NCBI GenBank assembly: GCA_023150895.1
Contig: JAKLJY010000065.1
Coordinates: 1-42,301, forward strand
Length of the DNA stretch: 42,301 bases
DNA from: Myxococcota bacterium
Lineage (GTDB): Bacteria > Myxococcota_A > Bradymonadia > UBA7976 > UBA1532
Direction: 5' to 3'
Shown: piece by piece, positions 16,129-24,414 of the stretch
How the letters are laid out: each line of letters starts with the position of its first letter
How positions within the stretch are numbered: position 1 is the first letter of the stretch
The notes under the pieces: model-generated
What the model saw: the letters and a program-made list of their open reading frames with translations, nothing else
Told to the model about the DNA's origin: nothing
The model's database searches: none
Position numbers and translations under genes: made by a program

Positions 16129-17445
16129 TCAACCGGAAAGCGGCGCGTCGGCGGAATCGTCGGCGTCCGTCCGGTGCCAGAGACCGAGCGCCATGATGTG
16201 CGCCGTTCCGGGCATCTGGTCGAGGAAATCCAGCCGGACGGCCGAATATCCCCGCAGGCGGGCCACATCGCGGGCGAGGGACGCCGTGACGGGCGCCACG
16301 TAGGCCACGCGACGAGCGCGCAGGGCCGGCAGCGCGTCCATCAGCCGCTCGCCGAAGGGGGCGCGCATTCCGTGCAGAAGGACGGCGTCGTAGGTCTCGC
16401 CGCCGGCCAGCAGGCGCCGTACGGCCCGGTCGGCGAACCCGAGCCGGAAGCGGGCGGTGTCGACCCCGGCGCGCCGCGCATTCTCGGTTGCGTCGGCGAC
16501 GGCCTCGCGGACGCAGTCCACGCCCAAAAGACTCACCGCCCGGCGGGCGAGGGGCAGGCTCGACGTGCCCACGCCGCTGCCGAGCTCGAGCAGGCGAGCG
16601 CCCGCGGGCTCGAGGTGCGTCTCGAGCCATTCGAGCAGCGCGGGGAGCGTCCCCGGCGACTGCGGCACCCAGGCCGGCAGCGTCGCCTGCAGGCGGTCGG
16701 TCGGGCTGTCGAAGAACATCGTGTCGCGACCGGTCAGGCGCTCGGCCCCGGACTCGAGGTCGCCATCGCGCGGGCCCGGGACCTTCGCGAAGCGGTCCCA
16801 CCCCGGCCTTTCGGGCCACGGCGCGTCGCGCAGGCGCGAAAGCGCCCCCCGATCCGCCGCGGCGAGCACCACCCGCACCCCGCCGTCGGCGGTCGCTGCG
16901 ACGTGCGCTCGTGTGACGTCGGCGCTCAAGTGCAACGCGTCGAGATCGGCCACGAGCGTCTCGAGCGCGGCGCGACTCTCGGGCGTCTGCGCCGGGCACC
17001 GCCGGAGATCGACGTCGGCCCCGCCCGGCAAGCCGCGCATGCCGAACGTCTCGCCGAGTCGGGTCGCGCCCAGGCGTGCCCGAAAGGCGTCCCGGCCGGT
17101 GGGGGCGAGAAACACCCCAGGGGGCGCGGGCTGGCCGGTGAGGCGGGCGAACGTCTCTCGAGCGGCGTCGACCTTCAGGCGGGCGGCCGCGGCCGGTGCC
17201 AGGTGGCGCAGCGGACAGCCCGGGCAATCGTCGAACTGCGCACATGCCGGGGACACGCGGTCGGGGTGCGGCTCGACGACTGCGACGAGGCGTCCCCAGC
17301 GGCGCCCCCGGTGGTCGATCTCGACCTCGAGGTCGACGAGCTCGCCTTGCAGCGTACCGGGGACAGGGAGGGGGCGGGGCAGATCGGGGAGGGAAACGAG
17401 GCCCTGACCGCGGTGGGTCAGGCGCGTGACGCGGGCGCGGATCAG
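16129..17445 (-). CDS. TrmA/RlmD-family TRAM + Fe-S + SAM-fold protein lacking catalytic residues; apparent CTG start
   Basis: The first normal start in this frame is GTG 17256, but the frame is open upstream and encodes a clear TRAM domain: RLTHRGQGLVSLPDLPRP, VPGTLQGELVDLEVEI and PHPDRVSPAC. The best start is therefore CTG 17445, overlapping the upstream stop as CTGA; this gives 438 residues, the usual family length. Cys ligands for a 4Fe-4S cluster are kept (C-x5-C-x2-C in CAQFDDCPGC, plus LRRC further on), as is the SAM site LLELGSGVGTSSLPLA. The catalytic parts are not. The DPPR motif reads LLHGMRAPFG, the SCNP-type nucleophile motif is VAYVAPVTASLARD with no Cys, and the final base (HVE) is HIM. 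It belongs to the RNA uridine methyltransferase family by fold but probably does not methylate U by the known mechanism. Confidence 0.82.
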   Translation of the reverse strand: MIRARVTRLTHRGQGLVSLPDLPRPLPVPGTLQGELVDLEVEIDHRGRRWGRLVAVVEPHPDRVSPACAQFDDCPGCPLRHLAPAAAARLKVDAARETFARLTGQPAPPGVFLAPTGRDAFRARLGATRLGETFGMRGLPGGADVDLRRCPAQTPESRAALETLVADLDALHLSADVTRAHVAATADGGVRVVLAAADRGALSRLRDAPWPERPGWDRFAKVPGPRDGDLESGAERLTGRDTMFFDSPTDRLQATLPAWVPQSPGTLPALLEWLETHLEPAGARLLELGSGVGTSSLPLARRAVSLLGVDCVREAVADATENARRAGVDTARFRLGFADRAVRRLLAGGETYDAVLLHGMRAPFGERLMDALPALRARRVAYVAPVTASLARDVARLRGYSAVRLDFLDQMPGTAHIMALGLWHRTDADDSADAPLSG

Positions 17446-19535
17446 TTGAGCCGGTCGACGACGCGCACGCGGCGGTCGTTCTCCGTCCAGATGATCTGCG
17501 CGACCTCCCAGAAGTCGTGCGTGCGCACCATCTCCTTGGGGGCGTCGTTCTGCCAGGCGAGCACGCCGCCGAGGTAGATGCGCACCGTGACGTAGCTCGG
17601 GCCGTAGCCGTCGAAGCTCTGCAGGCTCTCCTCGCGGTAGTAGTCCACGCCGACGCGGTAGGGCGCGCCGAGGGCCTCGGTGTCCTCCGGGTTGTCGAGC
17701 GTGATGTTCTCGGGGCCGGCGCCGTTGATGTCGTCGAGCTCGAGGGCCGGGTTGTCGCTCGGGTCACCCTGCACGCCCCAGTCCGGGCTGGGGTTGGCGT
17801 AGTAGCAGTCGAGCGGGGCGCTGCTCCAGCGCTGCCCGCGGGGGTGCAGCATGTGCAGGTCGACGTCCGAGCCGGCGGTGTCGGTCTCGTTGGGGTCGCC
17901 CGGGGTCGTCCAGGACATCTCGACGTGAATGTCCTCGTCCGACTCGGCGATGATCGTGATCGTCGCGACGGGCTCGGGGCAGTTCTCCGACGGGGCGACC
18001 TGCCCGAGGTTGTCCTCGACGTAGAGCTGGACGGTGTAGGTGCCGACGACGTCCACGAAGAGGCGGGCCGTCGGGGTCTCCTCGTTGTCCGGGGTCGAGC
18101 CCTCGTAGGGGGCCTGGGGATCGGGGCCGATGCGCTCGACCGCGCGGGCGCTCGAGCCGGCGGGGCCCATGACCATCCAGCGGTACTTCACGGGCTTGCC
18201 GCCGGGGCCGTCGTCGTCGACCGAAGCGCCGCCGTCGAGCAGGATCGTCTCGAGCGGCGCGACGCGGAACTCGTCGTTGTCGACCGCGGGGCGGGGGCAG
18301 GCGTTGAGCACGCCGAGGCAGGTGACCTTGACCTTGACCTCGGGGCGGGCGGGGTCGTTGCTCTTCACGACGATCCACCCGCCGTAGGCCGAGGCGTCCG
18401 CCGGGCTGCACTGCAGTTTGATGCTGCGGTTGGGGAGGGGCTGGCCCTCGGTCATGGCCGGCATGAGCGCGGGCAGCTGCGGGACCGAGGCCTCGACGAG
18501 CGAGATCGCCTCGGCGGTGTCGTCGGACATCGCGATGCTGTCGATGCGCAGGGGCTGCAGGCCGCAGGACTCGATCGTGATGGCGCGCTCGGCGCGGCCG
18601 TCGATGGGCACGCCGCCGAAGGCGAGACCGTCGTCACCCTGCGGGCTGACGCGGATGCAGGGGCTCGCGCCGTTGGCCTCGAGCGAGACGTTGACCGTCG
18701 GGGACTCGGGATCGTTGGACAGGATGGCGAGCACGCCCTCCGCCGGGCTCTCGACCTCGCTGCGGAAGGAAACCTTCAACGTGAACGACCGGTCCGGGGA
18801 GAGGCCGGGGGTGCCGTCGCCGTCGGGATCCGCGAGCAGGTCGCCCGCGCCGCCGGTGATGTCCGTCTCGCCGAGCGCGACGAGGAACCCGACGCCGGAC
18901 AGGCGGACGTCCTCGATGGTGAGGACCTCCTGGCCGATGTTGGTGACGACGACGTCCCGGGGATCCGTCGTCGTGCCGACGGCGACGCGGTCGAAGTCGA
19001 TTTCGGTCGGGGCGACGGTGATCTCGGGCGCGCGCTCCTCGCTGATGATCTCGAGCTCGGCGTTGCCGTACTTGGCGTCGTTCGTGCGGAACCGCAGCGC
19101 GCCCGCGGCCTGGGCGTCGGACGTCGGGTGGTAGCTGAGCACGAAGGTCAGGCTGTGGCCGGGATCGACCTCCATGCGCGCGGGCAGGCGGTTCTCGCCG
19201 CCGATGACGCCCTCGAACTGCGTGTCGGCGTCCTCGTCGATGAAGTAGTAGAGGTCGAACTCCTCGCCGTTGAAGTCGGGGGCGAAGTCGACCAGGAACA
19301 GCGTGCCCTCGCCGATGTTCTGCAGCGACACCTGCTGGTCCGCCCCCGCCGAGGCCTCACCCACGCGGATCTTCGGGAAGGAGAAGACCGGCGGCTCCGG
19401 GGAGAACTTCAGGATGGGCGCCTTTTCGGACTTGAGCTGGTCCCCGCAGCCGAGAAAGGCGAGGACGAACAGAAAGGCCAGCGGGAGGTGGCGAAGCAGG
19501 CGAAGACCTGCGGCGGCGGGCGCGGTACTGGGCAT
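17442..19535 (-). CDS. Lipoprotein with HYDIN/choice-of-anchor D type repeats and PKD-like region
   Basis: From ATG 19535 (GGAG nine bases upstream; the frame also allows TTG 19550) the protein has 697 residues. A lipoprotein signal ends at Cys30 (VLAFLGC). Ig-like ASPM/SPD-2/HYDIN-type repeats follow over about 45-420, recognisable by patterns such as EIDFDRVAVGTTTDPRDVVVTNIG and ILSNDPESPTVNVSL. A PKD-like stretch lies at about 425-540 (ILLDGGASVDDDGPGGKPVKYRW, YTVQLYVEDN). The last 150 residues (SDVDLHMLHP, YRVGVDYY, VTVRIYLGG) resemble a C-terminal beta domain found in related surface proteins. It is probably an outer-membrane anchored surface protein. Its stop overlaps the start of the TrmA-like gene. 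Confidence 0.85.
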   Translation of the reverse strand: MPSTAPAAAGLRLLRHLPLAFLFVLAFLGCGDQLKSEKAPILKFSPEPPVFSFPKIRVGEASAGADQQVSLQNIGEGTLFLVDFAPDFNGEEFDLYYFIDEDADTQFEGVIGGENRLPARMEVDPGHSLTFVLSYHPTSDAQAAGALRFRTNDAKYGNAELEIISEERAPEITVAPTEIDFDRVAVGTTTDPRDVVVTNIGQEVLTIEDVRLSGVGFLVALGETDITGGAGDLLADPDGDGTPGLSPDRSFTLKVSFRSEVESPAEGVLAILSNDPESPTVNVSLEANGASPCIRVSPQGDDGLAFGGVPIDGRAERAITIESCGLQPLRIDSIAMSDDTAEAISLVEASVPQLPALMPAMTEGQPLPNRSIKLQCSPADASAYGGWIVVKSNDPARPEVKVKVTCLGVLNACPRPAVDNDEFRVAPLETILLDGGASVDDDGPGGKPVKYRWMVMGPAGSSARAVERIGPDPQAPYEGSTPDNEETPTARLFVDVVGTYTVQLYVEDNLGQVAPSENCPEPVATITIIAESDEDIHVEMSWTTPGDPNETDTAGSDVDLHMLHPRGQRWSSAPLDCYYANPSPDWGVQGDPSDNPALELDDINGAGPENITLDNPEDTEALGAPYRVGVDYYREESLQSFDGYGPSYVTVRIYLGGVLAWQNDAPKEMVRTHDFWEVAQIIWTENDRRVRVVDRLN

Positions 19536-19681
19536 CGGGGAGCGCTCCAACGGTGCGGCGTGAGGCCATTGGGCCGAAAAAGACTTCGCGAAAGTTTGCC
19601 GGGATTCACCGCGGGCGTCCAGTCACAACCCCGTCGGGTGCGGGCGCAGGAGGCAAGTGCGCGAGATCCGTGTGAATTTCG

Positions 19682-22375
19682 TCAGGCGCGGGGGCGCGGA
19701 CCGGCTTCGAGCCAGGTGGCGAAGGGTCCCGCCGAGCGGGTGCACAGGCGAACCCGCCGATCGACGTCCTCGAGCGCCTGCCGGAGGTTGCGGTCGGCGC
19801 CCGGCTTGCGGCGCGCCGGCAGGGCGAAGCAGGCCTCGACCAGCGCGCGCCCGGCCGCGTCCTGGATGCCCGCCGAGAGCACCGGCAGGTGCGCGGCGGC
19901 CTCGTCGCCGATCTTCTCGGCGATGGCCTCGAAACGGGCGTCGAGGAAGCGCCAGAGGGCGTGCTGTGTCTCGTCGCACCGGGTCGCCCCGCGCATCAGG
20001 GCGAAGAAGTCCTGGGCGCGGAGGAGGTCCGTGAAGAAGCTCGACCAGGCCAAGGCCGCGACGCCGGGCTCGGAGAAGCTGCCGAGGGCGACGAGGGCGG
20101 CCGCCCGGTGGGCGGGCGTGGGGGCGTGTGCGACGGCGAGGGCGAGGCGCGCCCGCAGCGTGTCGTCGCCCGTGAACGCGGCGATGGGCAGCGCATACTG
20201 CAACACCTCCGGATCGGCGTGTGCGAAGTCCGCGAGCAACGCGTCGACGCTCGCCACCACCTCGGCGATGCGGTCGGGGGCGGCGCCGGCATCGGCGAGC
20301 GCCGTCAGGAGCACCGGCCGCATGAGCCGCGCCGGCGGGTCGTCGTCCGGCCGGGGCAGGACACCGAGTCGGTCGAGGTGGGGCCCGAGGAGCCCCTCGA
20401 CCCAGGTGGCGAACACCGGCCGGTGCGTCTCGGGCACGAGCCGGCCGAATCGGCGGAGGGCCGCACAGACGCCGGTCAGGACCATCCGGTGGGGATCGCT
20501 CGCCACGGCGGCGAGCGCTTCGAGCGCCGTCGACAGGGGCAGGCGGGCACCCTCGTAGAGCGCCCAGATGTGCTCGGGCAGCCCGAGGCGCTCGGCCGGC
20601 GTCAGGTGCGGCCAGCCGTCGCGCAGCAGCGCCGCGAAGGCCTCGGGGGCCAGCGTCCAGCGGTAGTAACCGCCCTCCTCCGCGTTGGGGTGCAGCCAGG
20701 TCGGCGTCCGGCCGGCCGGCACGGCGCCGGGGGGGACGCTCAGGACGCCCTCCCGCGCGGTCAGGAGCGTCGAGACGCGGGCGAAGGCCCCGGCGGCGTC
20801 CCCCACCCGGACGCTCACCGGCAGATGCCAGCGTGCCTCGGGTCCGGGGGGCGCCGTGGCCCCCGCCGGCAGCCAGCGCCGCTGCGTGACCCGGATGGAG
20901 AGGCCCTGGCCGACGCCGGGCTCGCCCGCCCCCACTCCCGGCAGAAAACCCGCCTCGACGAGGGGCAACCCCGGTTGGTCGAGGAACGTCACGAGCGTCG
21001 AGGCCACCGGCTGCCCCGACACCTGCGCGAGCGCGCCGAGCAGGTCTGCGGTGTCGGCGTTCCCGTGGGCGTGCCGGACGAGGTACTGCCGCACGCCGTC
21101 ACGGAACGCCTGCGCGCCGAGCCAGGCCTCCGTCATGCGGACGACCGCCGCCCCCTTGCTGTAGGTGATGCCGTCGAATGCGTTGAGGACGTCGCCGCCG
21201 TCCACGATGGGTTGCCGAATCGCCCGCGCTTCGGAGAGCGCGTCGTGGTCCATGACCCGCTGGCCCTCGCCGACGGCCTCGAGGTCCGCGTCGAGGGGCG
21301 GATCGACGGCGGCGACGCAGGCCATCTCCATCCAGGTCGCGAACGCTTCGTTCAACCAGAGGTCGTCCCACCAGCGCATCGTGACGAGGTTGCCGAACCA
21401 CATGTGCGCGAGCTCGTGCGCGATGACGACCTGCGCCCAGAGGCGATCCGTCGCGGGGGCAGCGGCGGCGTCGAGGAGCAGGAGCCGCTCGCGAAAGGTC
21501 ACGAGGCCGACGTTCTCCATCGCACCGGCGGCGAAGTTCGGCACGCCGACGAGGTCGAGCTTGTCATAGGGGTAGGGGAGATCGAACCAGCGGGTCAGCC
21601 ATGCCAGGATGCGCGGCGTCACATCCAGGGCGTAGGCAGCCAGGTGGCCGCGCCCGCGCGTAGTCACGACTCGCAGTGGCGGCAGATCGCTCTGAGGCGC
21701 GCCCTCGATCACGTCGAAGGGGCCGACCGCCACGGCCACCAGGTAGGTCGCGAGCGGCGGCGTCTGTGCAAAGACCGCCTCCGTGCGCCCGTCGGGGAGC
21801 GTCGCCGTGTGCGTGCACCGCGCGTTGGCGAGGGCCGTGCAGCCGGCAGGCACGCGCAGGCGGACCCGGAACGGCGCCTTGAAGCCGGGTTCGTCGAAGC
21901 AGGGGAAACACCGACGCGCGCTCAGGGGCTCGAACTGCGTGTAGACGTAGGCGACGCCGCCCTCCCGGACGCGGTAGAGCCCCTCGGGGACCTCGTCGAG
22001 CGACCCCTCGAAGGTCAGCACCAGCTGCACCTCGCCGGCGGTGGTTCCGGGCGGCAGGTGGACCCGCAGGCCGCCGTTCGGCGAGGATTCGGTCGTCGCC
22101 GCTCTGGACACGCCGGCCTGAATCACCGTCGTCCCCGTGATCTCGAGTCGCTCGGCATGCAGGTCGAGGTGCGCCCGCGCGTCGTCGAGCGCGAGCGCGA
22201 TCGTGACCTCGCCCGCAAAGGTCGGCTGCTCGGGATCGACGTCGAGGCGCAGATCGTAAACGAGGGGCGCCGGATGCCGCGGCAACCGCCGGTGCCCGCT
22301 GCACGGGGCGTCACCGTCGCCCTCGCGGTCGGCGGGTGGCGTCCCGTCGTCTTCCATTCGCCGAGCCTGTGTCAT
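19682..22375 (-). CDS. pepN: Aminopeptidase N, M1 family zinc metallopeptidase
   Basis: From ATG 22375 (MTQARRMEDD) the protein has 897 residues, normal for M1 enzymes; ATG 22357 is also possible. It has the exopeptidase motif GAMEN at 284-288 and the zinc site HELAH at 320-324 with Glu343 as third ligand (HEx2Hx18E, ending LWLNEAF). An N-terminal beta domain precedes the catalytic domain, and the C-terminal 400 residues are the helical ERAP1/PepN-type region. No signal peptide is visible, so it is probably cytoplasmic and removes N-terminal amino acids from peptides. The frame continues to 22657 but that part overlaps a divergent gene and was left out. Confidence 0.95.
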   Translation of the reverse strand: MTQARRMEDDGTPPADREGDGDAPCSGHRRLPRHPAPLVYDLRLDVDPEQPTFAGEVTIALALDDARAHLDLHAERLEITGTTVIQAGVSRAATTESSPNGGLRVHLPPGTTAGEVQLVLTFEGSLDEVPEGLYRVREGGVAYVYTQFEPLSARRCFPCFDEPGFKAPFRVRLRVPAGCTALANARCTHTATLPDGRTEAVFAQTPPLATYLVAVAVGPFDVIEGAPQSDLPPLRVVTTRGRGHLAAYALDVTPRILAWLTRWFDLPYPYDKLDLVGVPNFAAGAMENVGLVTFRERLLLLDAAAAPATDRLWAQVVIAHELAHMWFGNLVTMRWWDDLWLNEAFATWMEMACVAAVDPPLDADLEAVGEGQRVMDHDALSEARAIRQPIVDGGDVLNAFDGITYSKGAAVVRMTEAWLGAQAFRDGVRQYLVRHAHGNADTADLLGALAQVSGQPVASTLVTFLDQPGLPLVEAGFLPGVGAGEPGVGQGLSIRVTQRRWLPAGATAPPGPEARWHLPVSVRVGDAAGAFARVSTLLTAREGVLSVPPGAVPAGRTPTWLHPNAEEGGYYRWTLAPEAFAALLRDGWPHLTPAERLGLPEHIWALYEGARLPLSTALEALAAVASDPHRMVLTGVCAALRRFGRLVPETHRPVFATWVEGLLGPHLDRLGVLPRPDDDPPARLMRPVLLTALADAGAAPDRIAEVVASVDALLADFAHADPEVLQYALPIAAFTGDDTLRARLALAVAHAPTPAHRAAALVALGSFSEPGVAALAWSSFFTDLLRAQDFFALMRGATRCDETQHALWRFLDARFEAIAEKIGDEAAAHLPVLSAGIQDAAGRALVEACFALPARRKPGADRNLRQALEDVDRRVRLCTRSAGPFATWLEAGPRPRA

Positions 22376-22529
22376 GGGCCGGGGAGCATAGGCGGGCCGC
22401 TGCGCCGCTGCAATCGTCGGATTCCCCGGTCGGGGGCGGGGCACGGTCGCCCGATCCCACTGGTTTTCCAGCACGTCACCGGAGTATCTGAGTCCGTCGC
22501 CGGCTCCGCCGGCCTGCCCCGGAGGCCCC
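22376..22529. promoter_or_regulatory. Divergent intergenic region between pepN and the haem lipoprotein gene
   Basis: This 154-bp region must hold the promoters for pepN (minus) and the cytochrome pair (plus). On the plus strand a strong Shine-Dalgarno GGAGG lies at 22521-22525, four bases before ATG 22530. A GC-rich GCCGG-type inverted repeat sits just upstream of it. No convincing -35/-10 pair is visible. Confidence 0.5.
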
Positions 22530-22901
22530 ATGGCCCGCCCGTTTCGACGCACCTCCGCCTTCGCCCGCGCGAGCGCCTTCGTCGCGCTCGCCGGGTGTGG
22601 CATCGGCGACGGCGATCTCGAGACCGTCGATCCCGCCGCCGCGCCACTCCATCCCACCTACGAGGCCCACATCGCCCCGCTGATGGAGACCTACTGCACC
22701 GCCTGCCACGCCGAGGGCGAGGGCGGCGAGGGCGGCGAGGTCCGCTACGATGGCTGCAAGTGGGTCGTCCGCAACTGGTCCGGGTTGCGCAGCACGGCGC
22801 TCGACGGGCGCTCGATGCCCCCGCCGACGGCCTGGGTCCTGAGCGCCGCCGACCGACTCACCCTGGAGCGGTGGTGGAGGGATGGCCATGTCTGCCCGTA
22901 A
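22530..22901 (+). CDS. Small c-type mono-haem lipoprotein
   Basis: The 123-residue product has a lipoprotein signal (ASAFVALAGC, lipidated Cys23) and a single c-type haem motif at 56-60 (CTACH, in METYCTACHAEG). A likely distal Met lies in GRSMPPP, and the C-terminal helix LSAADRLTLERWW fits a class I cytochrome c fold. It overlaps the next gene by 20 bases, so the two are translated as a pair. It is probably an electron carrier anchored in the periplasm or outer membrane that serves the dihaem/barrel protein. A Gly/Glu repeat (EGEGGEGGE) sits just after the haem motif. Confidence 0.85.
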   Translation: MARPFRRTSAFARASAFVALAGCGIGDGDLETVDPAAAPLHPTYEAHIAPLMETYCTACHAEGEGGEGGEVRYDGCKWVVRNWSGLRSTALDGRSMPPPTAWVLSAADRLTLERWWRDGHVCP

Positions 22902-24363
22902 CGCGCTGCTCTCCGTCGCCGCGCTCCTGCTCCTCGTGGCCACCCTCGTCGGCACCCCGGGTCGCGCGACCGCCACGCCGCTCTACACGGTCCGCGAGGG
23001 CCGGACGTGCGACAACTGCCACGCCCTCCCGAACGACTGGGTCGATCCCCCGGAGATGGCCCGCCGCAAGTGCACGCTGAGCTGCAGCGGGTGTCACGTC
23101 GACCCCGGCGGCGGCGGACTGCGCACGGTCAGCGGCGTATACTTCGGCCGGTCGACGCTCCCGATGTTCTGGGCGGTCGACCGTCCCTGGGCCGACAAGA
23201 AGGCACACGGCGAGTACGTCGAGCCCGAAGTCTCGTCGGCGGGGTCGCAGCCGCTCTCGTCGGCGGGGTCGCAGCCGCTCTCGTCGGCGGGGTCGCAGCC
23301 GCTCTCGTCGGCGGGGTCGCAGCCGCTGTCGTCGGCGCCCACCGCGCCCCCGAAGCCGACGGGCGGCCTGGCGTTCGGTCGCCCGCTCGACGGGGGGGGC
23401 GCCGAGATGGCCTTTCTGGACGGCCGCTACGGCGACCTGAACGCCGATGCCCTGCTCCGGCTGGGCGCCGATCTGCGGCTCGGCGCCTGGACGGCGGGAC
23501 CGAAAGTCTTTCCCATGCAAGGCGACGCCTACGCGGCGGTGCATCCGAAGGAGCACCTGACGCTGTCGACGACGGTGGGCCTGCGCGGGCGCATCCGGGG
23601 GCCGGCCGCCGACGATCCGGACGGTCAGTCGCGGTTCGGGGTGCGAGACCTCTGGCTGATGACCCACGAGTGGCCGATGAACACCTATGCCCGCGTCGGT
23701 CGGTTCCTGCCACAGTTCGGCTGGCGTCTCGACGATCACACCGCATACACCCGGCGACCCTTCGGGCTGAGTCAGGAGGACCCGGCCAATCGCATCATCG
23801 GCGCCGAGTTCGGCTTCAACGGCAACTACCCTTATGCCAACATCGCGGCCTGGGTGCCCGGCTCGCGGCGGCCCGACAACCCGTTCGAACCGACGGACGG
23901 GTACGGGGGGGCCCTGAACGCCGGTTACCGCGACCTGGGCTGGCAGGTCGGCGCGAGTGCGATGCTGCGCAGTCGGCCCGAGGGCGCCGGGGGCGACACG
24001 AAGGACGCGTCCCTGCAATGGGGCTTCAACCCGTGGTTCTACTGGCCGACGCTCCCGGTCGCCTACCTCGGCGAGGTCGCCTATGGCACGCTCGAACGGC
24101 CCTACAGCGGCCGCGGGACGGCACAGCATGCGTGGTTCCACGACGTCTCATGGCTGCCCAGACCGGGCATCACGCTCCATGCGCGGCACGACTTCTGGGA
24201 TCCCGATCACGAGATCAGGGACGACGAGTTCCACCGCGCCGGACTCGGCGTGGAGTGGGTCCCCATCCCCTCCCTGACCGCCCGTCTCGACGTCCGCCGG
24301 GCGTTCACGGCGGTGGGGTCGGGGGGCGCCGACGGATTCCTTCAGCTCCACGGCTGGTTCTGA
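22882..24363 (+). CDS. Dihaem cytochrome fused to outer-membrane beta-barrel
   Basis: The 493-residue protein has a signal peptide (to about residue 32), then two c-type haem sites, CDNCH at 43-47 and CSGCH at 68-72, in a compact domain that ends near 115. A linker of four SSAGSQPL units (118-149) joins it to about 330 residues rich in alternating beta strands (LGADLRLGAWTAGPKVF, TYARVGRFLPQFGWRL), ending in the aromatic FLQLHGWF, as expected for an outer-membrane barrel. The design recalls porin-cytochrome electron conduits, but in one chain and with few haems. ATG 22882 is used; ATG 22888 is equally possible. Function in electron transfer across the outer membrane is inference. Confidence 0.85.
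   Translation: MAMSARNALLSVAALLLLVATLVGTPGRATATPLYTVREGRTCDNCHALPNDWVDPPEMARRKCTLSCSGCHVDPGGGGLRTVSGVYFGRSTLPMFWAVDRPWADKKAHGEYVEPEVSSAGSQPLSSAGSQPLSSAGSQPLSSAGSQPLSSAPTAPPKPTGGLAFGRPLDGGGAEMAFLDGRYGDLNADALLRLGADLRLGAWTAGPKVFPMQGDAYAAVHPKEHLTLSTTVGLRGRIRGPAADDPDGQSRFGVRDLWLMTHEWPMNTYARVGRFLPQFGWRLDDHTAYTRRPFGLSQEDPANRIIGAEFGFNGNYPYANIAAWVPGSRRPDNPFEPTDGYGGALNAGYRDLGWQVGASAMLRSRPEGAGGDTKDASLQWGFNPWFYWPTLPVAYLGEVAYGTLERPYSGRGTAQHAWFHDVSWLPRPGITLHARHDFWDPDHEIRDDEFHRAGLGVEWVPIPSLTARLDVRRAFTAVGSGGADGFLQLHGWF
23233..23337 (+). repeat. Perfect 24-bp tandem repeat, four copies plus partial, coding SSAGSQPL
   Basis: Four 24-bp units starting at 23233 are identical apart from the last base of unit four, followed by a partial unit (tcgtcggcg). 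The unit encodes the octapeptide SSAGSQPL in the linker between the haem domain and the barrel. The length is a multiple of three, so gain or loss of units changes linker length without breaking the frame. Confidence 0.95.
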
Positions 24364-24371
24364 CGCGACGG

Positions 24372-24394
24372 CGCCGGCGACCGGGCGGCCGGCG
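24372..24394. terminator. GC-rich hairpin between convergent genes
   Basis: CGCCGGC (24372-24378) pairs with GCCGGCG (24388-24394) across a 9-base loop. It lies in the 51-bp space between the stop of the cytochrome-barrel gene and the stop of the convergent TSP3 gene. There is no T-run, so factor-independent termination is uncertain, but the place fits a shared terminator. Confidence 0.35.
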
Positions 24395-24414
24395 GGCGAT
24401 TCGCGGCCGGGCGC

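Noticed and set aside
22376-22657. N-terminal extension of pepN by 94 residues
   Set aside because: It overlaps the divergent haem lipoprotein gene, has no RBS and no resemblance to M1 N-termini.
17517-23080. Two open frames of more than 1000 residues on the plus strand (17517-20558 and 19889-23080)
   Set aside because: They lie opposite the HYDIN-type lipoprotein and pepN, which have clear motifs. The plus-strand products are Arg/Gly/Ala-rich without domains.
22976-24141. 427-residue minus-strand open frame opposite the cytochrome-barrel gene, with an RLRPRRRE repeat
   Set aside because: The repeat is the reverse reading of the 24-bp linker repeat; the plus strand has haem motifs and a signal peptide.
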